A stretch of DNA of 64,000 nt from Lachnospiraceae bacterium (lineage in GTDB: Bacteria; Bacillota; Clostridia; Lachnospirales; Lachnospiraceae). Where the stretch lies: NCBI GenBank assembly GCA_902363445.1, contig CABJAB010000001.1, forward strand, positions 496,001 to 560,000, in the 5' to 3' direction. A program made the translations under genes and the position numbers. Position 1 is the first letter of the stretch. Every line of letters begins with the position of its first letter. Shown here piece after piece: positions 48,938-58,514 of the stretch. The notes under the pieces were generated by a model. It saw nothing but the letters and a program-made list of their open reading frames with translations, did not search any database and had not been told where the DNA came from.

Positions 48938-51472
48938 TCATTTGTCTTCCGTATCTGTTCCCCAGATCTGATACCGGTCGCGGCCTTTTTCTTTTGCCCG
49001 ATACAAGGCTTTATCCGCCCGTGTATACAGCTCATCGTAAGTATCGCCGCGGCTGGCCAGGACCGCGCCCAGACTGATCGTCAGTCCCTTTCCGTCCTCA
49101 AACTTCAGTTCGCGCACCTTTTCACACAGGAACCGGCACTTGTCCATGAGTATCTGACTGTTTTTGATGGAATTCATGTAGACGGTGAATTCATCCCCTC
49201 CCGGCCTTCCGACGATATCGTTGGAACGGAAACTCTCTTTCAAAAGCTCTGCGACCTGAACCAATGCCCAGTCGCCCTGCATGTGCCCGTACGTATCATT
49301 CACATTTTTAAAATTATCCACATCGAACAGCAGAAGCGCCCCTCTTTCTCCCTCACGCAGATTCGCAATAGCTTCTTTTATCTGTTTCCGAAGAGTCTCC
49401 GAGTTATAGATATGCGTCAGGCTGTCCAGCTGCGCTTTCTGCAGCAGAATGTCCTTCTCCTGCTTTTCTTCATCAATTATATTGAGCTTTCCGAGGGTAT
49501 ACGCCGGTGTCTCTCCGTCGAACACCGTTTCAACGGCTATCCGTACCCAGTGGCGGTCTCCTTCAAAAAACATTTGAAGCTCATGCACTCCATCGTCACA
49601 GGAACTGAGTATCTTGTAGAAAAGCTCTTTCTGCTTTTCTTCATCCTCATTGTCTTCCGCCTTGTTGTGGTCATATACGATCAGGCGGGGACGGCTGCTT
49701 TCCTTCGATGGTGCGGAGACGATCGTCTTATTCTCCCGAAAGCTGTATTCCAAGAAATATTCATTTACCAGGCCGTATACTCGAAAATGCTTTTTCAGCT
49801 CCAGCGCCATCTGTTTGCTCATGCGCGCTCTCTGTCGAAGAAAATACAGCAGGAATAAGATAATGAGCATTAAAATCCCCGCGACCATTCCTATAGTTTC
49901 AAGAGGGTTCGCCTTGATAAAGCTCTGAACTGAAAAGGACTGCTTTTGTATCGTATTTCGGATGAGGATCTTCTGCATCTCCTCCTCAGGTATCAGCAAG
50001 ATGATCTTATTCAAAACGGAGATCAGCTCCTGGGGTCCGGGCTTCACAATGCCAAAGCATATCTCCCTGGACTTATATGCCTGGGGAATCAGCTTCAGGT
50101 TCGCATACTGAGGCAGGTTGACAAAATACTGTGCCGTATAGGCGTCAACACATGTATAATCTGCTTTTCCTTTGGCTACCGCTCTGATACATTCATCGAT
50201 ACTGTCATAATGCGCCACTCCTCCTTCATGCTCTCCCCCATAATACCCCGAAGACGTCAGTGCCAGCGTTCCGCTCCCGATATCATTTTCACTGCATCTT
50301 TCGTTCATAAGGATCACATATTGAGAGGATACATATGCCTGTGACATGGACAGACGCCGTTCTTTGGCCAGATCATAGTCATAGGGCATCCCCGCCACAA
50401 AATCAATCTCGTTATTTTCCGATTTCTCATACAGCTCTTCCGGCGTATTCACACATACGAACTCAAATCGAAGTCCGGTATTCTCCGTTACATAGTCCAG
50501 CAGGTCGATGGAAATCCCTCCCAGGGATCCGTCCTCCTTCTGATACTGATAGGGAGCCTGCCCTTTCAGGACTCCGACCCTCAGTAATCCGGCGCTTTCC
50601 ACATACCGCTTCTCCTCGTCACTCAATACCAGCGTTTCTTCTGAATAGGAAAAATATTTTTCATACAGCATATTGGAAAAATACGGATTCACCTGTTCAA
50701 TGTTCATCATCGCGGCATTCAGTTCATCCAAAAGCTCAGCGTTTTTACCTTTTGTCGTCACGAAATAAAAGGGCTTCGGTGAAAATCTCGCCACCGTTTT
50801 AACACCCTCGATATAATTCATGCTGGAATTCACCATCATGTCCGCCCGGCCGTCTTTCAGCGCCTGTAGCTGTTCCTCGGCGGTAGTGCACTCCACATAT
50901 TCCGGCATGACCAGATTCATCTCACAAAAATCTTCCAGCTCCGCTCTGGTCTGTTTCGCCGTAATCGGAGCCGCGATCCGAAAGCTCTGCTCAACCTGAG
51001 AATTAATCAGTTTATTATCAACCGCATCATAAAGTACCTGGAGCACCGTCTCCTTCACGCCATAGCTTTGACTAGAATAGTCAAACATCTGACCGGTGGC
51101 CTCATTGTATACCATGCCTCCCATCAGATCGATTTCACCATTTTCCAGCATCTCCATCAGCGTAGAGAGGCTGTCATTGACATCCCCCGGCACCTCTATG
51201 AATTCATAATCCCATCCCGTATACTGTGCCACTTCCTGCAGATATTCATAGGTATAACCCGTATAATTGCCTTGTTCGTCAACATCTGTCAGTCCCGTCT
51301 GTATCGGATACGCCACCCGTACAGTTCTGGTTTCCTGAGCCCGCTGAGTCTGTTCCGTCTCCGCTTCCGATCCCCGGCTTCCGCCCTGTGATCCGGCAGC
51401 CTGGATAGGATGAGCAATGTTCATAAATATCACAATAACTGTCATGATCAGACAGGCTAATCTCTTTTTCAT
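48938..51472 (-). CDS. Diguanylate cyclase with two extracellular solute-binding (SBP_bac_3) domains
   Basis: Membrane receptor-cyclase making c-di-GMP in response to an external ligand. 844 aa: signal peptide (residues 1-25), Gln/Glu-rich linker, first SBP_bac_3 domain (about 48-275, TVRVAYPIQTGLTDVDEQGN to FYFVTTKGK), second SBP_bac_3 domain (about 295-525, LLRVGVLKGQAPYQYQKEDG onward), one transmembrane helix (GMVAGILMLIILFLLYFL), a PAS-like linker and a C-terminal GGDEF domain. The active site reads RPGGDEFTVYM (intact GGDEF), with LLFDVDNFKNVNDTYGH before it. Amino acids or related compounds are the usual ligands of such domains. Own promoter. Confidence 0.93.
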   Translation of the reverse strand: MKKRLACLIMTVIVIFMNIAHPIQAAGSQGGSRGSEAETEQTQRAQETRTVRVAYPIQTGLTDVDEQGNYTGYTYEYLQEVAQYTGWDYEFIEVPGDVNDSLSTLMEMLENGEIDLMGGMVYNEATGQMFDYSSQSYGVKETVLQVLYDAVDNKLINSQVEQSFRIAAPITAKQTRAELEDFCEMNLVMPEYVECTTAEEQLQALKDGRADMMVNSSMNYIEGVKTVARFSPKPFYFVTTKGKNAELLDELNAAMMNIEQVNPYFSNMLYEKYFSYSEETLVLSDEEKRYVESAGLLRVGVLKGQAPYQYQKEDGSLGGISIDLLDYVTENTGLRFEFVCVNTPEELYEKSENNEIDFVAGMPYDYDLAKERRLSMSQAYVSSQYVILMNERCSENDIGSGTLALTSSGYYGGEHEGGVAHYDSIDECIRAVAKGKADYTCVDAYTAQYFVNLPQYANLKLIPQAYKSREICFGIVKPGPQELISVLNKIILLIPEEEMQKILIRNTIQKQSFSVQSFIKANPLETIGMVAGILMLIILFLLYFLRQRARMSKQMALELKKHFRVYGLVNEYFLEYSFRENKTIVSAPSKESSRPRLIVYDHNKAEDNEDEEKQKELFYKILSSCDDGVHELQMFFEGDRHWVRIAVETVFDGETPAYTLGKLNIIDEEKQEKDILLQKAQLDSLTHIYNSETLRKQIKEAIANLREGERGALLLFDVDNFKNVNDTYGHMQGDWALVQVAELLKESFRSNDIVGRPGGDEFTVYMNSIKNSQILMDKCRFLCEKVRELKFEDGKGLTISLGAVLASRGDTYDELYTRADKALYRAKEKGRDRYQIWGTDTEDK

Positions 51473-51515
51473 ATCATCATCCTCATTCCAGAGTTATTAT
51501 TTCTGTCCACAAAAT

Positions 51516-51544
51516 AATTTACACTTCTGTCATTCGTCTGTCAA
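51516..51544 (-). promoter_or_regulatory. Promoter of the diguanylate cyclase gene
   Basis: Minus strand TTGACA (51539-51544), 17-nt spacer, TAAATT (51516-51521), 44 bases before the start. Confidence 0.65.
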
Positions 51545-51589
51545 TATCACAAATGTATTATACCTCTCCCATTTCTTTCCCGCAAGCCC

Positions 51590-51652
51590 AAGAAAAAAAC
51601 CGCGGACAGATGACTCGGTATCATTAAAAGATACCGGACCATCTGCCCGCGG
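51590..51652 (-). terminator. Terminator of the Na/Pi cotransporter - HD gene pair
   Basis: CCGCGG (51600-51605) and CCGCGG (51647-51652) close a long, nearly complete hairpin with CAGATG/CATCTG and GGTATC/GATACC inside; seven T follow on the minus strand. Confidence 0.9.
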
Positions 51653-51679
51653 GTTCCGCTGCTCCTTGCAGGTTTTCCG

Positions 51680-52345
51680 TTATACGATCTTACTACCATT
51701 CGCAGTCACCTTAAAACGCATGCCCAGCATTTCCGCGGCCCGGCGGCACATCAGCATTCTCTGCAGGAAAATCTCAAAGTAATCCATCATGGAGCACATG
51801 CTTTCATCCAGTTCGATATTCAAGGTAATGACTTTCTTTTCCGCCTGAATCACCAGCTTGGAAGATTTTGCAGCATAATTCACCCGGTCATGCTTGTCAA
51901 AGGTTTCTTTGATCTTATTCCGCACCCGGTTCCGTCTTACATCCGTTTTATCTGCCAGGATCAAAGCGGCCGACACCGCGTCCACGGCCGTCCCTGTATG
52001 TTCATCGTGCTCCCCGATAGCGCTGACCACCACGGCTATCTCTCCTGCGTTCATTCCCTGCTCTCTTAAAAGCTGGAAAGCCATCAGGGCTCCACTGTGG
52101 GCATGATCATTCCGGTTCACACAGTTTCCAATATCATGCAGATATCCGGCGATTCGGGCAAGCTCCACCGTCCGCTTTTCGCAGCCCAGCTCCCTCAGAA
52201 TTTTTCCCGCGGTCTCGGCTGTCTTTACCGCATGCTTTTCAGAGTGCTCTGTAAAGCCCAGGGCCCCCAGCACCGCATCTCCTTGTTCAATATATGCCTT
52301 GATCTTCTTTGATTCCTTTAAGCTCTTATACGTGATTTCTTCCAT
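51680..52345 (-). CDS. HD-domain phosphohydrolase-like protein
   Basis: 221 aa. The HD metal-binding set is visible: His in FTEHSEKHAVKTA, the HD doublet in GYLHDIGNC, His in NDHAHSGALMAF, and a further His/Asp in IGEHDEHTG and ILADKTD. HD enzymes hydrolyse nucleotides or cyclic dinucleotides; there is no HD-GYP motif, and substrate is unknown. The C-terminal 70 residues (KLVIQAEKKVITLNIELDES) form a small separate domain. It starts 25 bases after the Na/Pi cotransporter gene, so the two are cotranscribed and a role in phosphate metabolism is possible. Confidence 0.85.
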   Translation of the reverse strand: MEEITYKSLKESKKIKAYIEQGDAVLGALGFTEHSEKHAVKTAETAGKILRELGCEKRTVELARIAGYLHDIGNCVNRNDHAHSGALMAFQLLREQGMNAGEIAVVVSAIGEHDEHTGTAVDAVSAALILADKTDVRRNRVRNKIKETFDKHDRVNYAAKSSKLVIQAEKKVITLNIELDESMCSMMDYFEIFLQRMLMCRRAAEMLGMRFKVTANGSKIV

Positions 52346-52370
52346 ATCTCTCCTTTATTCCCCGTTTGAA

Positions 52371-54026
52371 TCACATTTCATCCTTCACATATCCGGCTAT
52401 ATTGTACGCATGATCGGATACACGTTCCAGATTTCCCATGATATCCAGGAAAATAACTCCGTGGGAAGCGCGGCACTCATTGTTCGCCAGTCTGGCTATA
52501 TGTTTGTCCCTCAGATCTTCCTCTGTGCTGTCCACTAGATCTTCAAACTTGATGACCTGGCGGATGCTTTCCGCATCCTCATTCCTTCTGGCTGATACGG
52601 CGTTTTCCACGGAACCCACCGCGTAAGAAAAAATAGTCTCCAAATCCTTCTGGCCCATGGGGGAGAACTGGATATCTCCCTGAATCTTGCTCTCGGCCAG
52701 CTCCGCGATATTTTCCGCGTGGTCCCCGATGCGCTCCAGGTCGTTGACCGTATAGAGAAGGTTTTTCACCTGCTCTGACTGCTCTTCCATCAGCGAGAGG
52801 TTGGAAATCTTCACCAGATATTCCGTCAGCGCTTTCTCCATGAAATTTATGGTCTTTTCCTGGGCAAAGATCCGGTCCACAGATTCCTGATTGTTTGTGA
52901 GGACCGCATCCTCTCCCAGCTTCACATTGTCGAGGGACAGCTCTCCCATGCGGACGACCTCACGCTTCGCCGTCTCAATGGCAAAGGAGGGGTTTTCCAA
53001 AATTCTGGTATCCAGATGGGACATGATCTTCTGCTCCAATGTCTCCTCCGGCTCCTGTACCTTTTCCCGGACGATCTTCCCGGACAAGGATACCAGCTTG
53101 CCCGCGAAAGGAAACAGAATCAGTGTATTCGTCACGTTGAATATGGTATGGAACACGGATATCTGTGTACTGTTGATGGTGGACGCCGCCCAGCTCCCGT
53201 TCAGGCTGAATACGATAAACATCACTATGCCGAACAGCACCGCACCCATTACGTTGAACATCAGATGGATGACCGCCGCCCGTTTTGCCGTCTTATGGGC
53301 GCCGGCGCTGGCGAGCAGCGCCGTCACACAGGTACCGATATTTTGTCCCAATGTGATATAGACGGCCGAATTCCAGGTGACCACTCCGTTCATGGCCAAG
53401 GTCTGCAGAATACCGACGGAGGCCGAAGAGCTCTGAATGATCCCGGTGACTACCACGCCGGCCAGGATGCCAAAAATGGGATTGCTCCCAAGTACTGAGA
53501 ATATCTGTGAAAATATCGGCGCATCCCTATATGGCTCAATGGAGCCGGACATAAAGCTGAGCCCGATGAACAAAACGCCAAAGCCCACTAAAATACTGCC
53601 GATTTCCTTCTGGCGTTCTTTTTTCGCAAATAACAGCATAAAAGCGCCGATGCCGATGAGCACAGGGGCAAAGAACTCCGGCTTCATGACCTCTCCCCAC
53701 TCGCTCATGGACACCAGCCACGCGGTGATGGTCGTACCGATATTGGCGCCCATGATGACGCCTACCGCCTGGGACAGACTCAGGATTCCGGCGTTGACAA
53801 AGCCGACGACCATGACCGTGGTCGCAGAGCTGCTCTGGATAATGGCGGTGATCAGCGCGCCCAAAAGAACGCCTAAGAACCGGTTGTTCGTAATATATCC
53901 CAGCATCCGCTTCATACGGCCTCCGGCCGCTTTTTGAAGACCGTCCGCCATGATATTCATACCATAGAGGAACATGCCCAGGCCGCCGACAAATTGGAAT
54001 AATAGTTTCACATCGCTTAATGACAT
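52371..54026 (-). CDS. Na+/phosphate cotransporter family protein with PhoU-like domain
   Basis: NptA/YjbB-type transporter (551 aa). Two inverted Na/Pi repeats with the QSSSATTVMVVGFVNAG and QSSSASVGILQTLAMNG motifs, about eight to nine transmembrane helices in residues 1-320, and a cytoplasmic C-terminal PhoU-like helical domain (about 350-550: MEKALTEYLVKISNLSLMEEQSEQ, DLERIGDHAENIAELAES, NLERVSDHAYNIAGYV). The frame opens at 54041; ATG 54026 after AGGGAGAT is preferred. A Pho-box-like array lies in the promoter, consistent with induction by phosphate limitation or PhoP control. Confidence 0.92.
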   Translation of the reverse strand: MSLSDVKLLFQFVGGLGMFLYGMNIMADGLQKAAGGRMKRMLGYITNNRFLGVLLGALITAIIQSSSATTVMVVGFVNAGILSLSQAVGVIMGANIGTTITAWLVSMSEWGEVMKPEFFAPVLIGIGAFMLLFAKKERQKEIGSILVGFGVLFIGLSFMSGSIEPYRDAPIFSQIFSVLGSNPIFGILAGVVVTGIIQSSSASVGILQTLAMNGVVTWNSAVYITLGQNIGTCVTALLASAGAHKTAKRAAVIHLMFNVMGAVLFGIVMFIVFSLNGSWAASTINSTQISVFHTIFNVTNTLILFPFAGKLVSLSGKIVREKVQEPEETLEQKIMSHLDTRILENPSFAIETAKREVVRMGELSLDNVKLGEDAVLTNNQESVDRIFAQEKTINFMEKALTEYLVKISNLSLMEEQSEQVKNLLYTVNDLERIGDHAENIAELAESKIQGDIQFSPMGQKDLETIFSYAVGSVENAVSARRNEDAESIRQVIKFEDLVDSTEEDLRDKHIARLANNECRASHGVIFLDIMGNLERVSDHAYNIAGYVKDEM

Positions 54027-54068
54027 AAAGATCTCCCTCATTTACGTAATCAGAATCGTTCATCTTCC

Positions 54069-54122
54069 ACTATACAAAATTTATGTCAATTCAAAACCAT
54101 CTTTATGTAAAATCTTTGTAAA
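54069..54122 (-). promoter_or_regulatory. Pho-box-like array and -10 element of the Na/Pi cotransporter
   Basis: On the minus strand four hexamers at an exact 11-base period: TTTACA (54117-54122), TTTACA (54106-54111), ATGGTT (54095-54100) and TTGACA (54084-54089). A -10-like TATAGT (54069-54074) follows 9 bases later. Direct TTAACA-like repeats with an 11-base period are the known PhoP/PhoB binding pattern; three of the four units fit. Confidence 0.55.
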
Positions 54123-54130
54123 GTCGGTAT

Positions 54131-57100
54131 TTATTCCACACTTTTGAGGGATTCTACCATATCAATCTTTCTGAGCTTATAGAACATGGCGGCGTTGACC
54201 AAAAACGCGAACAGCAGCGTGAGGACGATCCCCCAGAGATAACTCAGCGGATGCACCGCACGGCCGAACATGATCAGATCTACTTCTACGGTCTCAATGA
54301 CAAAGCGGTGAAGTATATTTCCCATGAAAACGCCCGCCGCGATACCGATGAACGTCAGAAGCACATTTTCCCGGTACACATAGGAAGCCAGCTCCAGATC
54401 ATAAAAGCCAAGCAGCTTAATGGTGGCCAGCTCCCGCTTCCGTTCCGTGATATTGATATTATTCAGGTTATACAGGACGACAAAGGCCAGCAGACCGGCT
54501 GAGATTATCAGGACCCAGACGACCGTGTCCAGGCTTCCGAGCATATCCGTGATCGTCTTGTTCATATCGGATACCAGTACGACACCGGACACCGCTTCAT
54601 GCTCCAAAAGACGTTTCGACAGCTCACGGCCTTTCTCTTCCCGCGCGTCCTTTAGCTTCAGGTATTCCGTATTGCATTCTGCTTCCCTGCCATACAGCTG
54701 CCGATATAAGGACGGAGACATATAAATATAATTATACACATAATTCTCCGTGATATGCGAGACCTTCACCGAAACCCTGCTGGTATCGCTTTCTTTCAGA
54801 TAAAAGGAATCTCCTTCCCGGATGTCCAAAAGCTTCGCCAGCTTTTCATTAATGACCGCGCCCTCTTCATCCAGCGTATATCCTTCTTCGCTCAGCCGGT
54901 CCCTCAGCACGAAAAAGTCAGGAAACCGTTCCAGATCTTCCGGTACGACCAGATTGACGGCTTTCGTCACGCCGTTTGCTTCTCCGTCCATGGAAGCCGT
55001 ATAGGCTCCCAGATATTCCGATATGTTTTCGTCCCCGTCCATATCTTCATAAAAGGCTTCTTTTTCCTCCCGTCCTCCGTCCGTCACGATACTGGCTGAC
55101 GCATCATAAAGCCAAAGCTCTCCGTATTGGCCGTCAGACACTGTGTAGATTGAATCCCTCAGTCCAAACCCGACGATCAGAAGAGCCATACAGGCGCCGA
55201 TACCGAATACGGTCATCAAAAGACGTTTTTTATACCGGAACAGATTCCGAAGCGTAGATTTCTGGCTGAAATTCATGTGACGCCACAAAGGGCGTATCCG
55301 TTCCAGAAGAATCTTTTTCCCCTTCATGGGCGCGACCGGCCGCATCAACTGAGAAGGCTGCGCCAGCGTTTCTTTATAGCAGGCCGCCAGAGTCGCTCCT
55401 GTGGTGCAGACCACCGCAATGGCAGTCGCTCCGAGAGCATATCCCCAATTATACGGGATCCGGATGATACTCAGGTTCCCATAGAGAATCTTATAAGTGG
55501 TGATGATCACCCATGGAAGCAGCTTTTCCCCTATGAGAAATCCGGCTATACTCCCCAGAAGGCTGGCTGAGAGCGCATATAAAATATATTTGGAGGCTAT
55601 GGACAAGGTGCTGTAGCCGAGCGCCTTCATGGTGCCGATCTCCGTCCTCTTTTCTTCCACCATTCTGGTCATGGTGGTCAGGCTCACCAAGGCGGCCACC
55701 AGGAAGAAGATCACCGGAAATACTTTTCCGATCGCTCCGATTCTCTTCGTATCGTTGTCAAACTCCACATAAGACTGAACTGACTTCCGGTCCAGTACAT
55801 ACCATTCCGGTTCTTCCAAATCCTCCAGAGCTTCTTTCGCTTCCTCAATCTCTGACCTGGCATCGTCTATTTTCTCATCGGCATCATCCCTCGCTTCTTC
55901 ATACTCGGCCTTTGCCTCCTGAAGCTCTGTTTCTCCGTCGGACAGCTTCTCCTTCGCTTCCTCCAGCTGCCGCTTCCCGTCGGCTATCTCCCGGCGCCCC
56001 TCTTCCAGAGCAGCCTCTCCGTTGGTTATCTCCTTACGTCCGTCTGAAAGCCCCTGTTCTCCGGCCTTGATTCCGTTCTGAAGCTCCAGAAGCGCTGCCT
56101 CTCCATCCTGTATCTGTGCTTCCCCATTCTGAATCTCCGCTTCTGCGGCAGCCAAAGCGGCCTCTTTTTCAGACAGCTCTGTCTCTTTCTCCTCCAGAGC
56201 GGCCATTCCCTGATCATACTGAGCCTGCAGGCCGGCGAGTTTATCTTTTACTCCATCCAGATACTTTAAAACTCCGTCTAACTTCGCCTGGTTCGCATCC
56301 AGAACCTGTTTTCCCAAAAGATATTCCTCGTTTTCTTCCGGATTCAGGCCTGCCGCTTCCAGGCCCGCGCGCAGCTCCTCCAGTTTTCCTCTCTGGATAT
56401 TCAAAGCGGCCTGAGAGGACTCTGCTTCCGCCATACCGCTCTCATATCCTTCCCAGCCGGCGGTCAAATCCCCGCCTTCGGCCGTCAACTCTTCCCTTGC
56501 AGCCTCCAGCTGTGTCCGTCCTTCTCCGGCCAGTCTTTTTCCTTCCTCCAGCTCTTCTCTCGCTGCTTCCAGCTTTTCCTTGGAGTTCTGGAGCTCCTCC
56601 TGTTTTTCAGCCAAAAGCGATTTTGCGTCCGCTACTTTCTGCTCATTTGATTCCAGCTGAGCTTTTCCATCCGCAAGCTTATATTCATTTACAGAAAGAG
56701 TGTCCTCCGCGTCCTGAAGCTTCTGTTCGTTCTCCGCTATTTCATCCCGGCCGTCCTCGAGTTCATTCTCTCCATCCTCGATCTTAAGCCATGCGTCCCG
56801 CAGCTCCTGCTCCGCTTCCTCTTCTTTTTCCTGCAGTTTCTGTTCTGCTTTGCCAATTTCCTCCTGTGCGTCTCCCCGGATCTCCTCCAGACGGATTCCG
56901 CACCGCTCTCCCGCTATATCCTCGATCGCGTCTGCTATCTTTTCCGCCTCCGCCTGGTACGTTCCGCCGGCGGTCACAAAACCGTCCAGACCGTCGGCGG
57001 CCGCGTATATCTGTGTGTAGACATCCATGGAAAAATCTTCCTCCGGAACCATCAGGAATCCCTTGATGTCACCGTTCCCGATAGAAGAATTTCCTCTGTC

Positions 57101-57643
57101 AAAATTCAGATAATAAGGGCTTGTGCCAATCCCAACGATGGTATAGGTCTCCGTCTTGAGGGTATCGGAAAGAGGATCGTCTGTCCCGGAATACAGTGTG
57201 ATCTGATCTCCCAGCCCATAATCTGTGCTGACTAAAAGCTGTTCATCCAAAAAGCACTCGCCCTGTTTTTCCGGGAGACGCCCCTCTTTTATGTTTACCT
57301 TATTGATGTTCTGCGGCATGGAAGAGACATGGAGGACCAGCTCCTTTTCCCCATAGTGGCAGAGTGCGTCCAGGGAGTACTCACCCTCTGCAGCCGTAAC
57401 TCCCGGTATCCGGCGAATCTGCTCCAGATCTCCTTCTGTCAAGCCCATGGTGGACAAAATCCGAAAGTCCATGAAATTAGACTCGTCGGCGACCGCGTCC
57501 ACCGACAGCCGCATATCCGGCTCTGTCGCCCGTACCCCGGAAAAAAACGCCACGCCAAGGGCAACAATGAATAGAATCGAGAGGTATCGGTTCAGACTCC
57601 TCCTGATCTCCACAAAAAAATCTTTCCGCTGTGCCTGTTTCAT
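54131..57643 (-). CDS. Large FtsX-type ABC transporter permease with long extracytoplasmic coiled coil
   Basis: 1170 aa permease of the MacB/FtsX superfamily. Transmembrane helix at residues 20-38 (YLSILFIVALGVAFFSGV), an extracytoplasmic MacB-PCD-like part (40-250), then about 375 residues of continuous coiled coil rich in Glu, Lys, Gln and Gly (roughly 255-630), a first FtsX helix block (650-790), another TM helix at about 815 (MTVFGIGACMALLIVGFGL), a second outer domain (835-1010), and a second FtsX block (1030-1160). The family exports or handles lipids and antimicrobial peptides; the coiled coil may span the wall. Ribosome binding site GGAG; 31 bases after its ATPase. Confidence 0.9.
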   Translation of the reverse strand: MKQAQRKDFFVEIRRSLNRYLSILFIVALGVAFFSGVRATEPDMRLSVDAVADESNFMDFRILSTMGLTEGDLEQIRRIPGVTAAEGEYSLDALCHYGEKELVLHVSSMPQNINKVNIKEGRLPEKQGECFLDEQLLVSTDYGLGDQITLYSGTDDPLSDTLKTETYTIVGIGTSPYYLNFDRGNSSIGNGDIKGFLMVPEEDFSMDVYTQIYAAADGLDGFVTAGGTYQAEAEKIADAIEDIAGERCGIRLEEIRGDAQEEIGKAEQKLQEKEEEAEQELRDAWLKIEDGENELEDGRDEIAENEQKLQDAEDTLSVNEYKLADGKAQLESNEQKVADAKSLLAEKQEELQNSKEKLEAAREELEEGKRLAGEGRTQLEAAREELTAEGGDLTAGWEGYESGMAEAESSQAALNIQRGKLEELRAGLEAAGLNPEENEEYLLGKQVLDANQAKLDGVLKYLDGVKDKLAGLQAQYDQGMAALEEKETELSEKEAALAAAEAEIQNGEAQIQDGEAALLELQNGIKAGEQGLSDGRKEITNGEAALEEGRREIADGKRQLEEAKEKLSDGETELQEAKAEYEEARDDADEKIDDARSEIEEAKEALEDLEEPEWYVLDRKSVQSYVEFDNDTKRIGAIGKVFPVIFFLVAALVSLTTMTRMVEEKRTEIGTMKALGYSTLSIASKYILYALSASLLGSIAGFLIGEKLLPWVIITTYKILYGNLSIIRIPYNWGYALGATAIAVVCTTGATLAACYKETLAQPSQLMRPVAPMKGKKILLERIRPLWRHMNFSQKSTLRNLFRYKKRLLMTVFGIGACMALLIVGFGLRDSIYTVSDGQYGELWLYDASASIVTDGGREEKEAFYEDMDGDENISEYLGAYTASMDGEANGVTKAVNLVVPEDLERFPDFFVLRDRLSEEGYTLDEEGAVINEKLAKLLDIREGDSFYLKESDTSRVSVKVSHITENYVYNYIYMSPSLYRQLYGREAECNTEYLKLKDAREEKGRELSKRLLEHEAVSGVVLVSDMNKTITDMLGSLDTVVWVLIISAGLLAFVVLYNLNNINITERKRELATIKLLGFYDLELASYVYRENVLLTFIGIAAGVFMGNILHRFVIETVEVDLIMFGRAVHPLSYLWGIVLTLLFAFLVNAAMFYKLRKIDMVESLKSVE

Positions 57644-57674
57644 CTATCTGACATCTCCAGTTATCTATCGTTTT

Positions 57675-58379
57675 TTACCACTCTATGTCTTCGACAGGAG
57701 TTGGATTCTCGTTTACCGTAATTCGGGATACACGGCCGTTCTTTATCTTTATCACCCGGTCGGCCATGGGAGTCAGCGCGGAATTATGCGTTATGACGAT
57801 CACGGTCATTCCCCTTTCCCGGCAGGTATCCTGCAAAAGCTTCAGTATGGATTTTCCGGTCTGGTAGTCCAAAGCGCCCGTCGGCTCATCACACAGCAGA
57901 AGCTTCGGATTCTTGGCCAGCGCCCTGGCTATGGAAACCCGCTGCTGCTCACCGCCTGAAAGCTGGGACGGAAAATTATCCATACGCTCTCCCAATCCCA
58001 CTTCCTTCAGAATCTCCTCTGCGTCCAGATGATCCTTGCAGATCTGGAGCGCCAGCTCCACATTCTCCAGTGCGGTCAGGTTCTGTACCAAGTTATAAAA
58101 CTGAAATACAAAGCCGATGTCTTCCCGGCGGAATCTGGTCATCTTTTTATTATCAAATGCCGCCACGTCCGTTCCGTCCACCAGCACCTGACCCTCGGAC
58201 GCCTTATCCATGCCCCCCAGTATATTCAGTACGGTGGTCTTCCCCGCGCCGCTGGGGCCCACTACCACCACGAATTCTCCTCTTTCGATGGAAAAGCTCA
58301 TATCATCCACTGCTTTAATGACCACTTCCCCCATCCGGTAGGTCTTCTTCACATTTACCAGCTCCACAAATGGTGCCAT
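57675..58379 (-). CDS. MacB/LolD-type ABC transporter ATP-binding protein
   Basis: ATPase partner of the large FtsX permease (234 aa). Walker [12 protein letters not shown] (about residues 38-46), [17 protein letters not shown], signature [15 protein letters not shown], Walker [13 protein letters not shown] and switch IVITHNSAL. The C-terminal [10 protein letters not shown] is typical for this branch. GGAGGG precedes ATG 58379. Starts after a terminator that ends the upstream liv/kinase run. Confidence 0.94.
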   Translation of the reverse strand: MAPFVELVNVKKTYRMGEVVIKAVDDMSFSIERGEFVVVVGPSGAGKTTVLNILGGMDKASEGQVLVDGTDVAAFDNKKMTRFRREDIGFVFQFYNLVQNLTALENVELALQICKDHLDAEEILKEVGLGERMDNFPSQLSGGEQQRVSIARALAKNPKLLLCDEPTGALDYQTGKSILKLLQDTCRERGMTVIVITHNSALTPMADRVIKIKNGRVSRITVNENPTPVEDIEW

Positions 58380-58420
58380 GAAATCCCTCCTAATCCAATC
58401 ATACCTTATTCAAAAATATC

Positions 58421-58449
58421 GAAAAGGGGACTGTTCCTCACAGTCCCCT
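58421..58449 (-). terminator. Terminator of the liv - cytidylate kinase-like run
   Basis: AGGGGACTGT (58425-58434) pairs with ACAGTCCCCT (58440-58449), 10 bp, loop TCCTC; TTTTCGATATTTTT follows on the minus strand. Confidence 0.85.
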
Positions 58450-58514
58450 CTTATCATAACTCATTTTTTCGCTGCCGTCATCCTTTTTATTAACTCCTGC
58501 CGGCGGACAGTCCC

